Positions 25,443-32,903 of a DNA stretch of 64,000 bases are shown here, piece after piece. How positions within the stretch are numbered: position 1 is the stretch's first letter; the number at the start of each line of letters is the position of its first letter. The stretch comes from an uncultured Candidatus Melainabacteria bacterium. Lineage in GTDB: Bacteria > Cyanobacteriota > Vampirovibrionia > Gastranaerophilales > Gastranaerophilaceae. Under the pieces are notes generated by a model. That model searched no databases and was not told the origin of the DNA. It saw only the letters and a program-made list of their open reading frames with translations. Location of the stretch: the NCBI GenBank assembly GCA_934728585.1, contig CAKVDZ010000008.1, positions 16,888-80,887 on the forward strand, in the 5' to 3' direction. A program made the position numbers and the translations under genes.

Positions 25443-26066
25443 CTAGTTAACCTCATCAATACCTTTTTTGGTAAACTGTAAAAAACTACCAATCAAATTT
25501 TCGTTCCAAACTTTTACATCTTTTGGAACATTTAATATACACGGAGTGAAATTCCATATGTATTTAATTCCAGCATCTGCAAGAAAATCTGCCGATTCTT
25601 GAGCATATTTTCTAGGAACAGTTAAAATTGCAAAGTTAACGTTCAATCTACGAACTAAATCAGGAAGCTTGTTAATTTGAAAAACTTCTTTGTTGTTAAT
25701 TGTTATACCTACTTTTATAGGGTCAACATCAAACATAGCAAGAATATTCAAGCCATAATTTGCAAAACTATCATACTTTGCAAGCGCAGAACCCAAATTA
25801 CCAGCTCCGATGATAAATACATCTTTAGTTTTTGAAAAACCAAGAGTTTTTTCGATAGAAAGTCTTAACTCTTTAATGTTATATCCAACTCTACATTTAC
25901 CAGTATTATTCAAGAATTTGATATCTTTTCTAACTTGAGAATCATCAATATTCAATAAATCTGCAATTTGCGTACTTGATATAAATTCAACAGAATCCTC
26001 ATCAAAATCGTCTAAAATATAATGATACAAAGTAAGTCTGTTAATAACTTTATCTGGAATATCCAT
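25443..26066 (-). CDS. rex: Redox-sensing transcriptional repressor Rex
   Basis: A 207-residue Rex. The winged HTH occupies residues 1-75 (SSTQIADLLNIDDSQVRKDI recognition region) and the Rossmann domain starts with GAGNLG (87-92); the C-terminal swapped helix is present. Rex leaves DNA when NADH/NAD+ rises, typically derepressing adhE and hydrogenase genes. It lies 69 bases after adhE and leads the H2-sensing run. Only about 20 bases separate the adhE terminator from its ATG, so rex may depend on read-through. Confidence 0.93.
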   Translation of the reverse strand: MDIPDKVINRLTLYHYILDDFDEDSVEFISSTQIADLLNIDDSQVRKDIKFLNNTGKCRVGYNIKELRLSIEKTLGFSKTKDVFIIGAGNLGSALAKYDSFANYGLNILAMFDVDPIKVGITINNKEVFQINKLPDLVRRLNVNFAILTVPRKYAQESADFLADAGIKYIWNFTPCILNVPKDVKVWNENLIGSFLQFTKKGIDEVN

Positions 26067-26083
26067 TTTAAAAACCTCATTTA

Positions 26084-26122
26084 AAAAATGAGAGGATAAG
26101 CCACAAAAAGCCTATCCTCTCA
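26084..26122 (-). terminator. Terminator between adhE and rex
   Basis: A 13-bp stem with one G-T pair (26089-26101 with 26110-26122), followed on the minus strand by a run of six T. It should partly uncouple rex and the hydrogenase genes from adhE. Confidence 0.88.
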
Positions 26123-26135
26123 CGTAATTTTTATA

Positions 26136-28835
26136 TTAAACTACACCATTGAAAGCATCAATGTAGATTTTCTTGATATCTGACATCAATGGGTAAGCTG
26201 GGTTAGCACCTGTACATTGGTCGTCGAATGCTAATTCAACTAATTCGTCAAGGTGTTCATTCCAGTATTCTTTAGTGAAGCCCGCTTTTGTAATGAATTC
26301 TTCAATTGAGTTTGGTAAATTGATAGCTTTCATTAATTTATCAATAGCTTTAATTAATAATTTAACTTTTTCGTCATCATTTTTACCGCCTAATTGTAAT
26401 TCATCAGCGATTTGACCATATTTAGCTTTCGCACATGGATATTTGTATTGTGGGAAGATTGCTTGTTTGTGAGGTGCATCTGAAGCATTGTATTTGATGA
26501 TTTGTCTAATTAACAATGCGTTAGCAACACCGTGTGGAACATGGTACATAGCACCAAGTTTGTGAGCCATAGAGTGACATAATCCTAAGAATGAGTTAGC
26601 AAATGCCATACCAGCGATTGTAGCTGCATAGTGCATTTTTTCTCTAGCGATAGGATCGTTAGCACCTTCGTTGTAGCTTCTTTCCAAGTATTTGAATACT
26701 AATTTTGTTGCTTCTAAAGCATTTGAATTAGTAAAGTTTGTAGCCATACAAGATACGTAAGCCTCAACTGCGTGAACTAATGCGTCAATACCTGATGCAG
26801 AAGTTAAGCCTTTTGGCATACCATCAACGAAGTTAGGGTCGATGATAGCCATATTTGGAGTTAAAGCGTAATCTGCGATTGCGTATTTAACGTGAGTTTC
26901 GTCATCTGTAATGATAGCAAATGGTGTAACTTCAGAACCTGTACCAGAAGTTGTTGGGATAGCAACCATAGTAGCTTTTTTACCTAATTCTGGTAATTGA
27001 CAAATTCTCTTTCTAATATCCATAAATCTCATAGAGATATCTTCGAATACTGTGTCTGGTTGTTCATACATTAACCACATAATTTTAGCTGCGTCCATTG
27101 GAGAACCACCACCTAATGAGATGATTACATCTGGTTCAAATGGTTTCAAGATAGACATTGCTTGATTAATTGTTGACAATGTTGGATCTGGTTTAACGTC
27201 GAAGAATACTTGGTGTTCAATACCGATTTCATCTAAAACGTTAGTAATTTTATTAACTGCACCTGAATTGTATAAGAAACTATCAGTTACGATAAATGCA
27301 CGTTTTTTACCTTGTAATTCTCTTAAAGCTAGGTCAGTAGCACCTCTCTTGAAGTAGATTTTAGCTGGAGCCTTAAACCATAACATATTTTCTCTCCTTT
27401 CAGCTACAGTTTTGTAGTTTAGTAAATGTTCAACACCAACGTTACCAGAAACGGCGTTACCACCCCAAGAACCGCAACCTAATGTTAATGATGGTTCAAG
27501 TTTGAAGTTGAATAAGTCACCGATACCACCTTGAGATGATGGAGAGTTGATTAATACACGGCAAGTTGGCATTTTTTCAGCGTATGCATTAATTCTTTCG
27601 CTTTTTCTTTCGTCTGTGTACAATACAGATGTGTGACCAGCGCCACCTTTGCTTACTAATTCATAAGCCATTTCAGCAGCTTGTTCATAGTTTTTAGCTT
27701 TGTACATAGCTAAGATTGGAGATAATTTTTCTCTTGAGAATGGGTCATTCCAATCTACTTCAGGTCTTTCAACTAAAAGAATTTTAGCATCTTCTGGAGT
27801 TTTGAAACCAGATAATTCAGCGATTTTGTGAGCTGATTGACCAACAATTGCTGGGTGAGCAGTACCTCTAGCAGGATCAATAAATGGTAAATCTACCATT
27901 TTCTTTTGTTCTGCTTTGTTTACAAGGTAAGCACCACGGTATAAAAATTCTTTTTTAACTTCTTCGTAAACATCTTCAACAACTACAACTGATTGTTCTG
28001 AAGCACAAATCATACCGTTGTCGAATGTTTTTGACATAAGGATTGAAGAAACTGCCATTTTAATATCAGCTGTTTCATCAATAACTGCAGATGTGTTACC
28101 AGGACCTACACCTAATGCTGGGTTTCCAGATGAGTAAGCAGCTTTAACCATTCCAGGACCACCTGTTGCCAAGATACAATCAATTTTAGGGTGTTTCATC
28201 AAAGCGCTTGATAATTCAATTGATGGAACGTCAATCCAACCGATGATATCTCTTGGAGCACCAGCTTTAACAGCAGCATCTAAAACTAATTTAGCAGCTG
28301 CAATTGTTGATTTAGTTGCTCTTGGGTGAGGTGAGAAGATAATTGCGTTTCTTGTTTTCAAAGCAATTAATGATTTGAAGATTGCTGTTGAAGTTGGGTT
28401 AGTAGTTGGAATAATACCAGCTAAAACACCTAAAGGTTCTGCTACGATTTTTGTACCGTTTGCTTTATCTTCTTTGATAATACCGCAAGTTTTAACATTT
28501 TTGTGTTTGTTATAAATATATTCAGAAGCAAAGTGGTTTTTGATAATTTTATCTTCTAAAACACCCATACCAGTTTCTTCTATAGCCATACGAGCTAGAG
28601 GGATACGAGCTTTGTCAGCTGCTGTAGCTGCTGCTTTGAAGATTTTATCCACTTGTTCTTGTGTAAAGTGTGAATAAATTTCTTGAGCTTTATGAACTCT
28701 GTCAATTAAAGCTTCGAAAGATTCAACACTGTCTACTAAATTAGACGCATTGTATGCTTTTTCTAATTTTTCAACATCATTTTGTTTGTTTGAAGACTTT
28801 TTAGATGTAGTCTTTTTTGTTGTTGTTTTTGGCAT
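26136..28835 (-). CDS. adhE: Bifunctional acetaldehyde-CoA/alcohol dehydrogenase
   Basis: An 899-residue AdhE with both halves intact. The aldehyde dehydrogenase half has GVGPGNTSAVIDE and the catalytic Cys277 in NGMICASEQ. The iron alcohol dehydrogenase half has GGGSPMDAAKIMW and the metal ligands in LCHSMAHKLG and HVPHGVANALL. It reduces acetyl-CoA to ethanol using two NADH and generally forms spirosomes. An unusual lysine/threonine-rich extension (about residues 1-20) precedes the ALDH domain. Promoter, Rex-like site and Shine-Dalgarno AAGGAG all lie upstream, and a terminator follows. Confidence 0.97.
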   Translation of the reverse strand: MPKTTTKKTTSKKSSNKQNDVEKLEKAYNASNLVDSVESFEALIDRVHKAQEIYSHFTQEQVDKIFKAAATAADKARIPLARMAIEETGMGVLEDKIIKNHFASEYIYNKHKNVKTCGIIKEDKANGTKIVAEPLGVLAGIIPTTNPTSTAIFKSLIALKTRNAIIFSPHPRATKSTIAAAKLVLDAAVKAGAPRDIIGWIDVPSIELSSALMKHPKIDCILATGGPGMVKAAYSSGNPALGVGPGNTSAVIDETADIKMAVSSILMSKTFDNGMICASEQSVVVVEDVYEEVKKEFLYRGAYLVNKAEQKKMVDLPFIDPARGTAHPAIVGQSAHKIAELSGFKTPEDAKILLVERPEVDWNDPFSREKLSPILAMYKAKNYEQAAEMAYELVSKGGAGHTSVLYTDERKSERINAYAEKMPTCRVLINSPSSQGGIGDLFNFKLEPSLTLGCGSWGGNAVSGNVGVEHLLNYKTVAERRENMLWFKAPAKIYFKRGATDLALRELQGKKRAFIVTDSFLYNSGAVNKITNVLDEIGIEHQVFFDVKPDPTLSTINQAMSILKPFEPDVIISLGGGSPMDAAKIMWLMYEQPDTVFEDISMRFMDIRKRICQLPELGKKATMVAIPTTSGTGSEVTPFAIITDDETHVKYAIADYALTPNMAIIDPNFVDGMPKGLTSASGIDALVHAVEAYVSCMATNFTNSNALEATKLVFKYLERSYNEGANDPIAREKMHYAATIAGMAFANSFLGLCHSMAHKLGAMYHVPHGVANALLIRQIIKYNASDAPHKQAIFPQYKYPCAKAKYGQIADELQLGGKNDDEKVKLLIKAIDKLMKAINLPNSIEEFITKAGFTKEYWNEHLDELVELAFDDQCTGANPAYPLMSDIKKIYIDAFNGVV

Positions 28836-28879
28836 TTTGTATATCTCCTTTTAAATCGTGATTGATTTCCTTATTCAAC

Positions 28880-28909
28880 AGTATAAAATAATATTAAGTG
28901 TTTTGTCAA
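28880..28909 (-). promoter_or_regulatory. Promoter of adhE
   Basis: Minus strand: perfect TTGACA (28904-28909), 18-base spacer, TATACT (28880-28885). The predicted start is near 28873, leaving a 37-base leader with AAGGAG. Confidence 0.8.
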
Positions 28910-28944
28910 CCCTTATTATTCTTTTTATTTTACAATAGTTAACA

Positions 28945-28962
28945 TAGTGAATTTTGTCACGA
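28945..28962. promoter_or_regulatory. Rex-like operator upstream of adhE
   Basis: TAGTGAATTTTGTCACGA matches the Rex consensus TTGTGAANNNNTTCACAA at 11 of 14 defined positions. It sits about 35 bases upstream of the adhE -35 box, in the gap before the transporter gene. Confidence 0.5.
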
Positions 28963-28993
28963 TTAATCGGGAAATATAGTTATAATCTAATAA

Positions 28994-29668
28994 CTATCCC
29001 TCTCTTTTAATTCTTTTTGCTAAATATAAAAATGGAGTATCAAGTAAAGCAATAATAATTTTAATTATATATGTTGTTATAAACAATTGGAAAACAACTT
29101 CTTTTGAAAAAACACCTGCAAATCCAATATACGTAAACATCGCAGTATCAAACAATTGACTTAAGCAAGTTGCTCCGTTGTTACGGACCCACAAAAATTT
29201 ATCAGATGGCAATATATTTCTAATAAATTTATATAAATATACGTCCATCATATTTGACACAAAGTACGCAGACATACTCGCAAAGCATATTCTAGGAGTT
29301 ATTGTAAATAAAGTTTTCATCGCTTCGCCTGCAAAATCTGCTTCGTTTGAAATGTAATGTAAGTCAATTTGAGTAATTATCGTAAAAACTAATAGTGCAA
29401 AAAATCCCAAATAAACACTCTTTTGAGCTTCTTCAACTCCATATTTTTCGTTCAAAATATCCGTTGCAAGAAAAATTGAGCCATAGGTAACGTTACCTAA
29501 AGTTAGCGCCATACCAAAGATATCAACACATTTTAGAACTTCAACATTTGCCGTAATTGTTGCAAGCGCAATCCACGCAAAAATACCGATTTTTCCGAAA
29601 AACTTGTATGCGAAAATTACACCAGCAAAATTCACTATAATTGTTATAAAAAATAATGCTTCATTCAT
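28994..29668 (-). CDS. Queuosine precursor transporter (VUT/YhhQ family)
   Basis: A 224-residue membrane protein with about six helices. Family motifs are LATDILNEKYG (near residue 66) and WVRNNGATCLSQLFDT (near 160). Members import queuosine precursors such as preQ0, preQ1 or queuine for tRNA wobble modification. The start overlaps the stop of the cytidylyltransferase gene by one base. No queuosine biosynthetic gene is in the window, consistent with salvage, but that is an inference. Confidence 0.88.
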   Translation of the reverse strand: MNEALFFITIIVNFAGVIFAYKFFGKIGIFAWIALATITANVEVLKCVDIFGMALTLGNVTYGSIFLATDILNEKYGVEEAQKSVYLGFFALLVFTIITQIDLHYISNEADFAGEAMKTLFTITPRICFASMSAYFVSNMMDVYLYKFIRNILPSDKFLWVRNNGATCLSQLFDTAMFTYIGFAGVFSKEVVFQLFITTYIIKIIIALLDTPFLYLAKRIKREG

Positions 29669-30369
29669 TAGTTATTCCTAGCCTCTAAAATCTTTTCAAT
29701 TTCATCAAAATCTATCGGTTCATCAATGTCAATTGATTGATTTACAACATAAACCATCGGTTTTTTACCAATAAAATCATTCACCTCACGCATAACATCT
29801 GTTTTGCATATATAAACAGAACCTGTTTCGCGATACATTGGATAATGGCGGTGTTCATCTTGTCGACGAGGTCTTGTACGAGAATCATACAAAGGTTCAA
29901 AATTCTCTGTATTCGGAATTTGTCGCCACAAAGAGTGCGTTGTTCCAATATCTAATACCGCAAATACTGAATCATGACCTTTTCCCAAACTTTCAAAATA
30001 ACATTCTAAAACTTTATCTAGTCTTTTAGAATCCCTCAAAGGGCAAGTTGGTTGCAACAATACAACTGCGTCTGGCTCATAATTCTCTTTTTCTTTTAAA
30101 TAATCTAGCACGTGAATAAGTACAGGAATTGTCATTGTTGTATCTTGCGCCAATTCGATTGGTCTATCTATAACCTCACAACCGTATTCTAATGCAACTT
30201 TTTTAACATTTTCAGCCTCAGTTGAAAGCACTGTTCGAGTTACATACTTTGAATTTTGACCTGCTTCAATTGAATAATAAATCAAAGGTTTTCCAGCCAA
30301 CATTTTTATATTTTTATTAGGAATTCCTTTTGAACCGCCTCTTGCAGGTATAATTGCTAAAATTTCCAT
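29668..30369 (-). CDS. CMP-sugar synthetase (acylneuraminate cytidylyltransferase family)
   Basis: A 233-residue nucleotidyltransferase: IIPARGGSKGIPNKNI (P-loop-like start), LLQPTCPLR, and DIDEPIDFDEIE at the end, as in NeuA/PseF/KdsB relatives. It activates a nonulosonic or related acid sugar with CTP for envelope glycans. The acceptor is unknown because no sialic or pseudaminic acid pathway genes are adjacent. It is in a unit with folP (11 bases upstream) and the transporter. Confidence 0.85.
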   Translation of the reverse strand: MEILAIIPARGGSKGIPNKNIKMLAGKPLIYYSIEAGQNSKYVTRTVLSTEAENVKKVALEYGCEVIDRPIELAQDTTMTIPVLIHVLDYLKEKENYEPDAVVLLQPTCPLRDSKRLDKVLECYFESLGKGHDSVFAVLDIGTTHSLWRQIPNTENFEPLYDSRTRPRRQDEHRHYPMYRETGSVYICKTDVMREVNDFIGKKPMVYVVNQSIDIDEPIDFDEIEKILEARNN

Positions 30370-30380
30370 TCATTATTTCC

Positions 30381-31523
30381 TTAAAAGTTTTTCATCAATT
30401 CTATAAGTTTTTTGTGCATTTCTACGTTGTGAACGCGCAAAAAATCAATATTTCGCTCAATTGCTAATGAACTCAATGCTGTTGTATAGATATCCTTAAC
30501 CTCATTTGACTCATCTTTCATATCTAACAAAGATTTTCTTGAAATACCAAGCATAATTTCACAGCCAAGCGATTTAAATTCCTCAATTCGACGAATTAAT
30601 TCAAAGTTATGCGCTTTTGTTTTACCAAAACCGATTCCGACATCAATAATAATATTATCCTTGTTAATTCCTTTTTCTTCTGCCATTTCAATTTTATTTT
30701 TTAAAGCAAAATAAATCTCATCAACTACATTTTCGTAAGTTGGTTTGACTTGCATAGTTTCAGGATTACCTTGTGAATGTTGAATTATAACCTTTTTACC
30801 TGAATTTGCGATAACTTCAATCATTTTTTTGTCGTAATCAAAACCCGAAACATCATTAATTATTGTTGCACCCAAATCTATTGTCCTTTGAGCAACGGCA
30901 CTTGAACGCGTATCAATACTTATCGGAACGTTAATATTATTTTTATGTATGTATAATAGTATAGGTTCAATTTTTTCTAATTGTTCTTCTGCACTTACTG
31001 CTTTAGAGAAAGGTTTTGTACTTTCTGCCCCTATATCAATAACATCTGCACCTTCTTCAATTAGTTTATGCAAATGTTCAATAGCGTTATCAAAATCATA
31101 AAATTGTCCGCCATCAGAAAATGAGTTTTGTGTAACATTCAAAATCCCCATTAATTTTGGCACAACCTTTTGTTCAGGTTTTAACATTTCATCTAAAATA
31201 TCTGCCAATTTTTTCATAGAAAAAGGTTGATTTCTTAATTTTTCAGCAATATTTTTGATTTGAGAAAAACTACCTCCTAAAATACAATCAGTTTTTTCAA
31301 CTTGAGCTGTTAAAATATCTCTGTGTACTGCACAATCAGCACCTACAGTAAGCGCAGTTTGCTTTAAAATATTTGCTTGTGGTAGTGACAAATCAAAAAT
31401 TTTCAAATCTAAGTACCGATATTTTTTTTGAGCAATACTTAGATATGATTTATCAAAACCAATATTTTCTAATTCTTTTTCTATATCATTAATATCAACT
31501 TTTTTTACGACGAATTTATTCAT
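30381..31523 (-). CDS. folP: Dihydropteroate synthase with N-terminal extension
   Basis: Start set at ATG 31523 (MNKFVVKKVD); the longer frame begins inside the upstream terminator. The 380 residues carry the DHPS core from about 123 (PKLMGILNVTQNSFSDGGQF, DVIDIGAESTKP, INDVSGF, DVGIGFGKT, GISRKSLL). The first ~120 residues are an extra domain absent from the usual 270-residue enzyme. It joins pterin pyrophosphate with p-aminobenzoate. An extended -10 (TGCTAAAAT) ends seven bases before the ATG, so the mRNA should be leaderless. Confidence 0.92.
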   Translation of the reverse strand: MNKFVVKKVDINDIEKELENIGFDKSYLSIAQKKYRYLDLKIFDLSLPQANILKQTALTVGADCAVHRDILTAQVEKTDCILGGSFSQIKNIAEKLRNQPFSMKKLADILDEMLKPEQKVVPKLMGILNVTQNSFSDGGQFYDFDNAIEHLHKLIEEGADVIDIGAESTKPFSKAVSAEEQLEKIEPILLYIHKNNINVPISIDTRSSAVAQRTIDLGATIINDVSGFDYDKKMIEVIANSGKKVIIQHSQGNPETMQVKPTYENVVDEIYFALKNKIEMAEEKGINKDNIIIDVGIGFGKTKAHNFELIRRIEEFKSLGCEIMLGISRKSLLDMKDESNEVKDIYTTALSSLAIERNIDFLRVHNVEMHKKLIELMKNF

Positions 31524-31530
31524 ATAAAGC

Positions 31531-31539
31531 ATTTTAGCA
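31531..31539 (-). promoter_or_regulatory. Extended -10 promoter of folP
   Basis: TGCTAAAAT on the minus strand, immediately after the T-run of the preceding terminator. The predicted start is 31524, one base before the ATG. Confidence 0.5.
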
Positions 31540-31540
31540 T

Positions 31541-31581
31541 AAAAAAAGAGAGCGGACATCATAGTCATTGTCCGACTCTCT
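31541..31581 (-). terminator. Intrinsic terminator of the SFRG-protein gene
   Basis: A 12-bp stem with one bulged base (31547-31558 with 31569-31581), followed on the minus strand by seven T. The T-run abuts the folP promoter. Confidence 0.8.
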
Positions 31582-31604
31582 TTTCTTATCTAGATTTTTA
31601 TTAA

Positions 31605-31964
31605 TTACTTAGTAATTGTTGATACAGTAGTTGCAGCGCTTGCAAGGTTCGTACAGAAAGCAGTGAAACTACCAAAAATATCTGCTACTTTTTTGCCAAC
31701 TTTTGAATTTGCAGCATCAGCAATTGGTTTAAGAGCTTTATTTTCTTCTGCTGCTTTTGCTAAATTAGAAGTTACAGCATCTGAATAAGCTACAGAATCA
31801 GTTTCCATATTTTTCTTAAATTCGTCAGTACCTTCTTTCAAGTTAGTAACTGTTTCCATCGCTTTTTGAGTTTTTTCAATAGCGTCCATAGCTGTAAGGT
31901 TTTTTAAACCTGCGATAGCATCATTACCTCTGAATGAAACACTTGATATAGGACTAATCATCAT
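31605..31964 (-). CDS. Small N-terminal SFRG-motif protein, unknown function
   Basis: A 119-residue protein beginning MMISPISSVSFRGNDAIAG. The SSVSFRGN block (residues 7-14) resembles ISFKGD in the next upstream gene. The rest is Ala/Thr/Lys-rich and helical, with a mildly hydrophobic C-terminal stretch (FGSFTAFCTNLASAATTVST). There is no classical signal peptide. AGGAGGT, the strongest Shine-Dalgarno seen in this window, suggests high expression. It is followed by its own terminator. Function unknown. Confidence 0.6.
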   Translation of the reverse strand: MMISPISSVSFRGNDAIAGLKNLTAMDAIEKTQKAMETVTNLKEGTDEFKKNMETDSVAYSDAVTSNLAKAAEENKALKPIADAANSKVGKKVADIFGSFTAFCTNLASAATTVSTITK

Positions 31965-31995
31965 TTTAGAACTTACCTCCTAAACACACTTTTGA

Positions 31996-32619
31996 TTAAA
32001 AATCGTCTTCGTTAACGTTATAATCACCAGAATTGCTTCCACTTGTATTATAACTACTTCCACTTGCATTGTCAACAGCATTGTCAACTAAATTTTCAGT
32101 GCTGTCAGAAACTTGTTTTTTAACAAGTCCAAAATCTTTCATAGCAACACCAATAGCTGCACCGCCTGCAATAGTGTTAACTACAACCTTTTGAATTTTT
32201 TCTGTCAAAACTTTTGACTTTTCAAACTTTTCTGCTAATTTCGTAGCTTTTTCTGCTAATTTTGTTGCTTCTTCACCTGTTTTTTCTGCAGCTTTTTTAT
32301 TCAAAGCTTCAATCGCTTTTTGAGTTGCAGAATTTGTATATTTACCAACAGTACTTGAAATCATGTCAGCGGCTTTGCCTAAACAAATCTTAGTTGCAGT
32401 AAAAGCAACTACTACACCAATAGCCTTAGAAGCGAATTTACCTAATTTACCGATAATTCCACCTTGTTCACCAGCTTGTTCTGACATTCTTCTAAATTCA
32501 TCTTGTTTAGCCTTTAATGCTTCTAAATCTGGAGCATCACCTTTAAAAGATATGTTTGAATTTGCTTTTCTATTCGCTGTTACTAAATTTTGAGCTAAAT
32601 TAATTGAATTAACTGGCAT
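31996..32619 (-). CDS. N-terminal SFKG-motif protein, unknown function
   Basis: Start set at ATG 32619 (MPVNSINLAQ) rather than GTG 32628. The 207 residues start with a polar segment ending NISFKGDAPD (residues 22-31). Then come a hydrophobic helix (about 60-80, ASKAIGVVVAFTATKICLG), a lysine/alanine-rich coiled coil with repeated KLAEKATKLAEKFEK, a second weakly hydrophobic stretch (VNTIAGGAAIGVAM) and a Ser/Asn-rich tail. The layout is similar to the neighbour at 31605. Membrane association is likely; the function is unknown. Confidence 0.6.
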   Translation of the reverse strand: MPVNSINLAQNLVTANRKANSNISFKGDAPDLEALKAKQDEFRRMSEQAGEQGGIIGKLGKFASKAIGVVVAFTATKICLGKAADMISSTVGKYTNSATQKAIEALNKKAAEKTGEEATKLAEKATKLAEKFEKSKVLTEKIQKVVVNTIAGGAAIGVAMKDFGLVKKQVSDSTENLVDNAVDNASGSSYNTSGSNSGDYNVNEDDF

Positions 32620-32903
32620 GATTACCACACAAATATAAATACCTACATCATTATAAAGTCCCGAAAAGCATGATTTTTGCTATTTTTTGAGAAAATATTA
32701 TATTTTTTGTTACATACCTTTACAAAAACATTTTAAGAATATTTTTTTAAATTTGTAACAAAGCTATACAAAATTTATCACATTTGCAACATTTTTTTTT
32801 CTTTTATGCTATAAATATATAAAGGAAAAATTGTTCGTTAAATACAATTACCCTGTGATAAACACGATAAAGTCAATTATAAATAAGGATACGGAGGCAT
32901 TTT

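Noticed and set aside
26067..26180. Second Rex operator controlling rex itself
   Set aside because: No TTGTGA/TCACAA-like palindrome was found in this interval.
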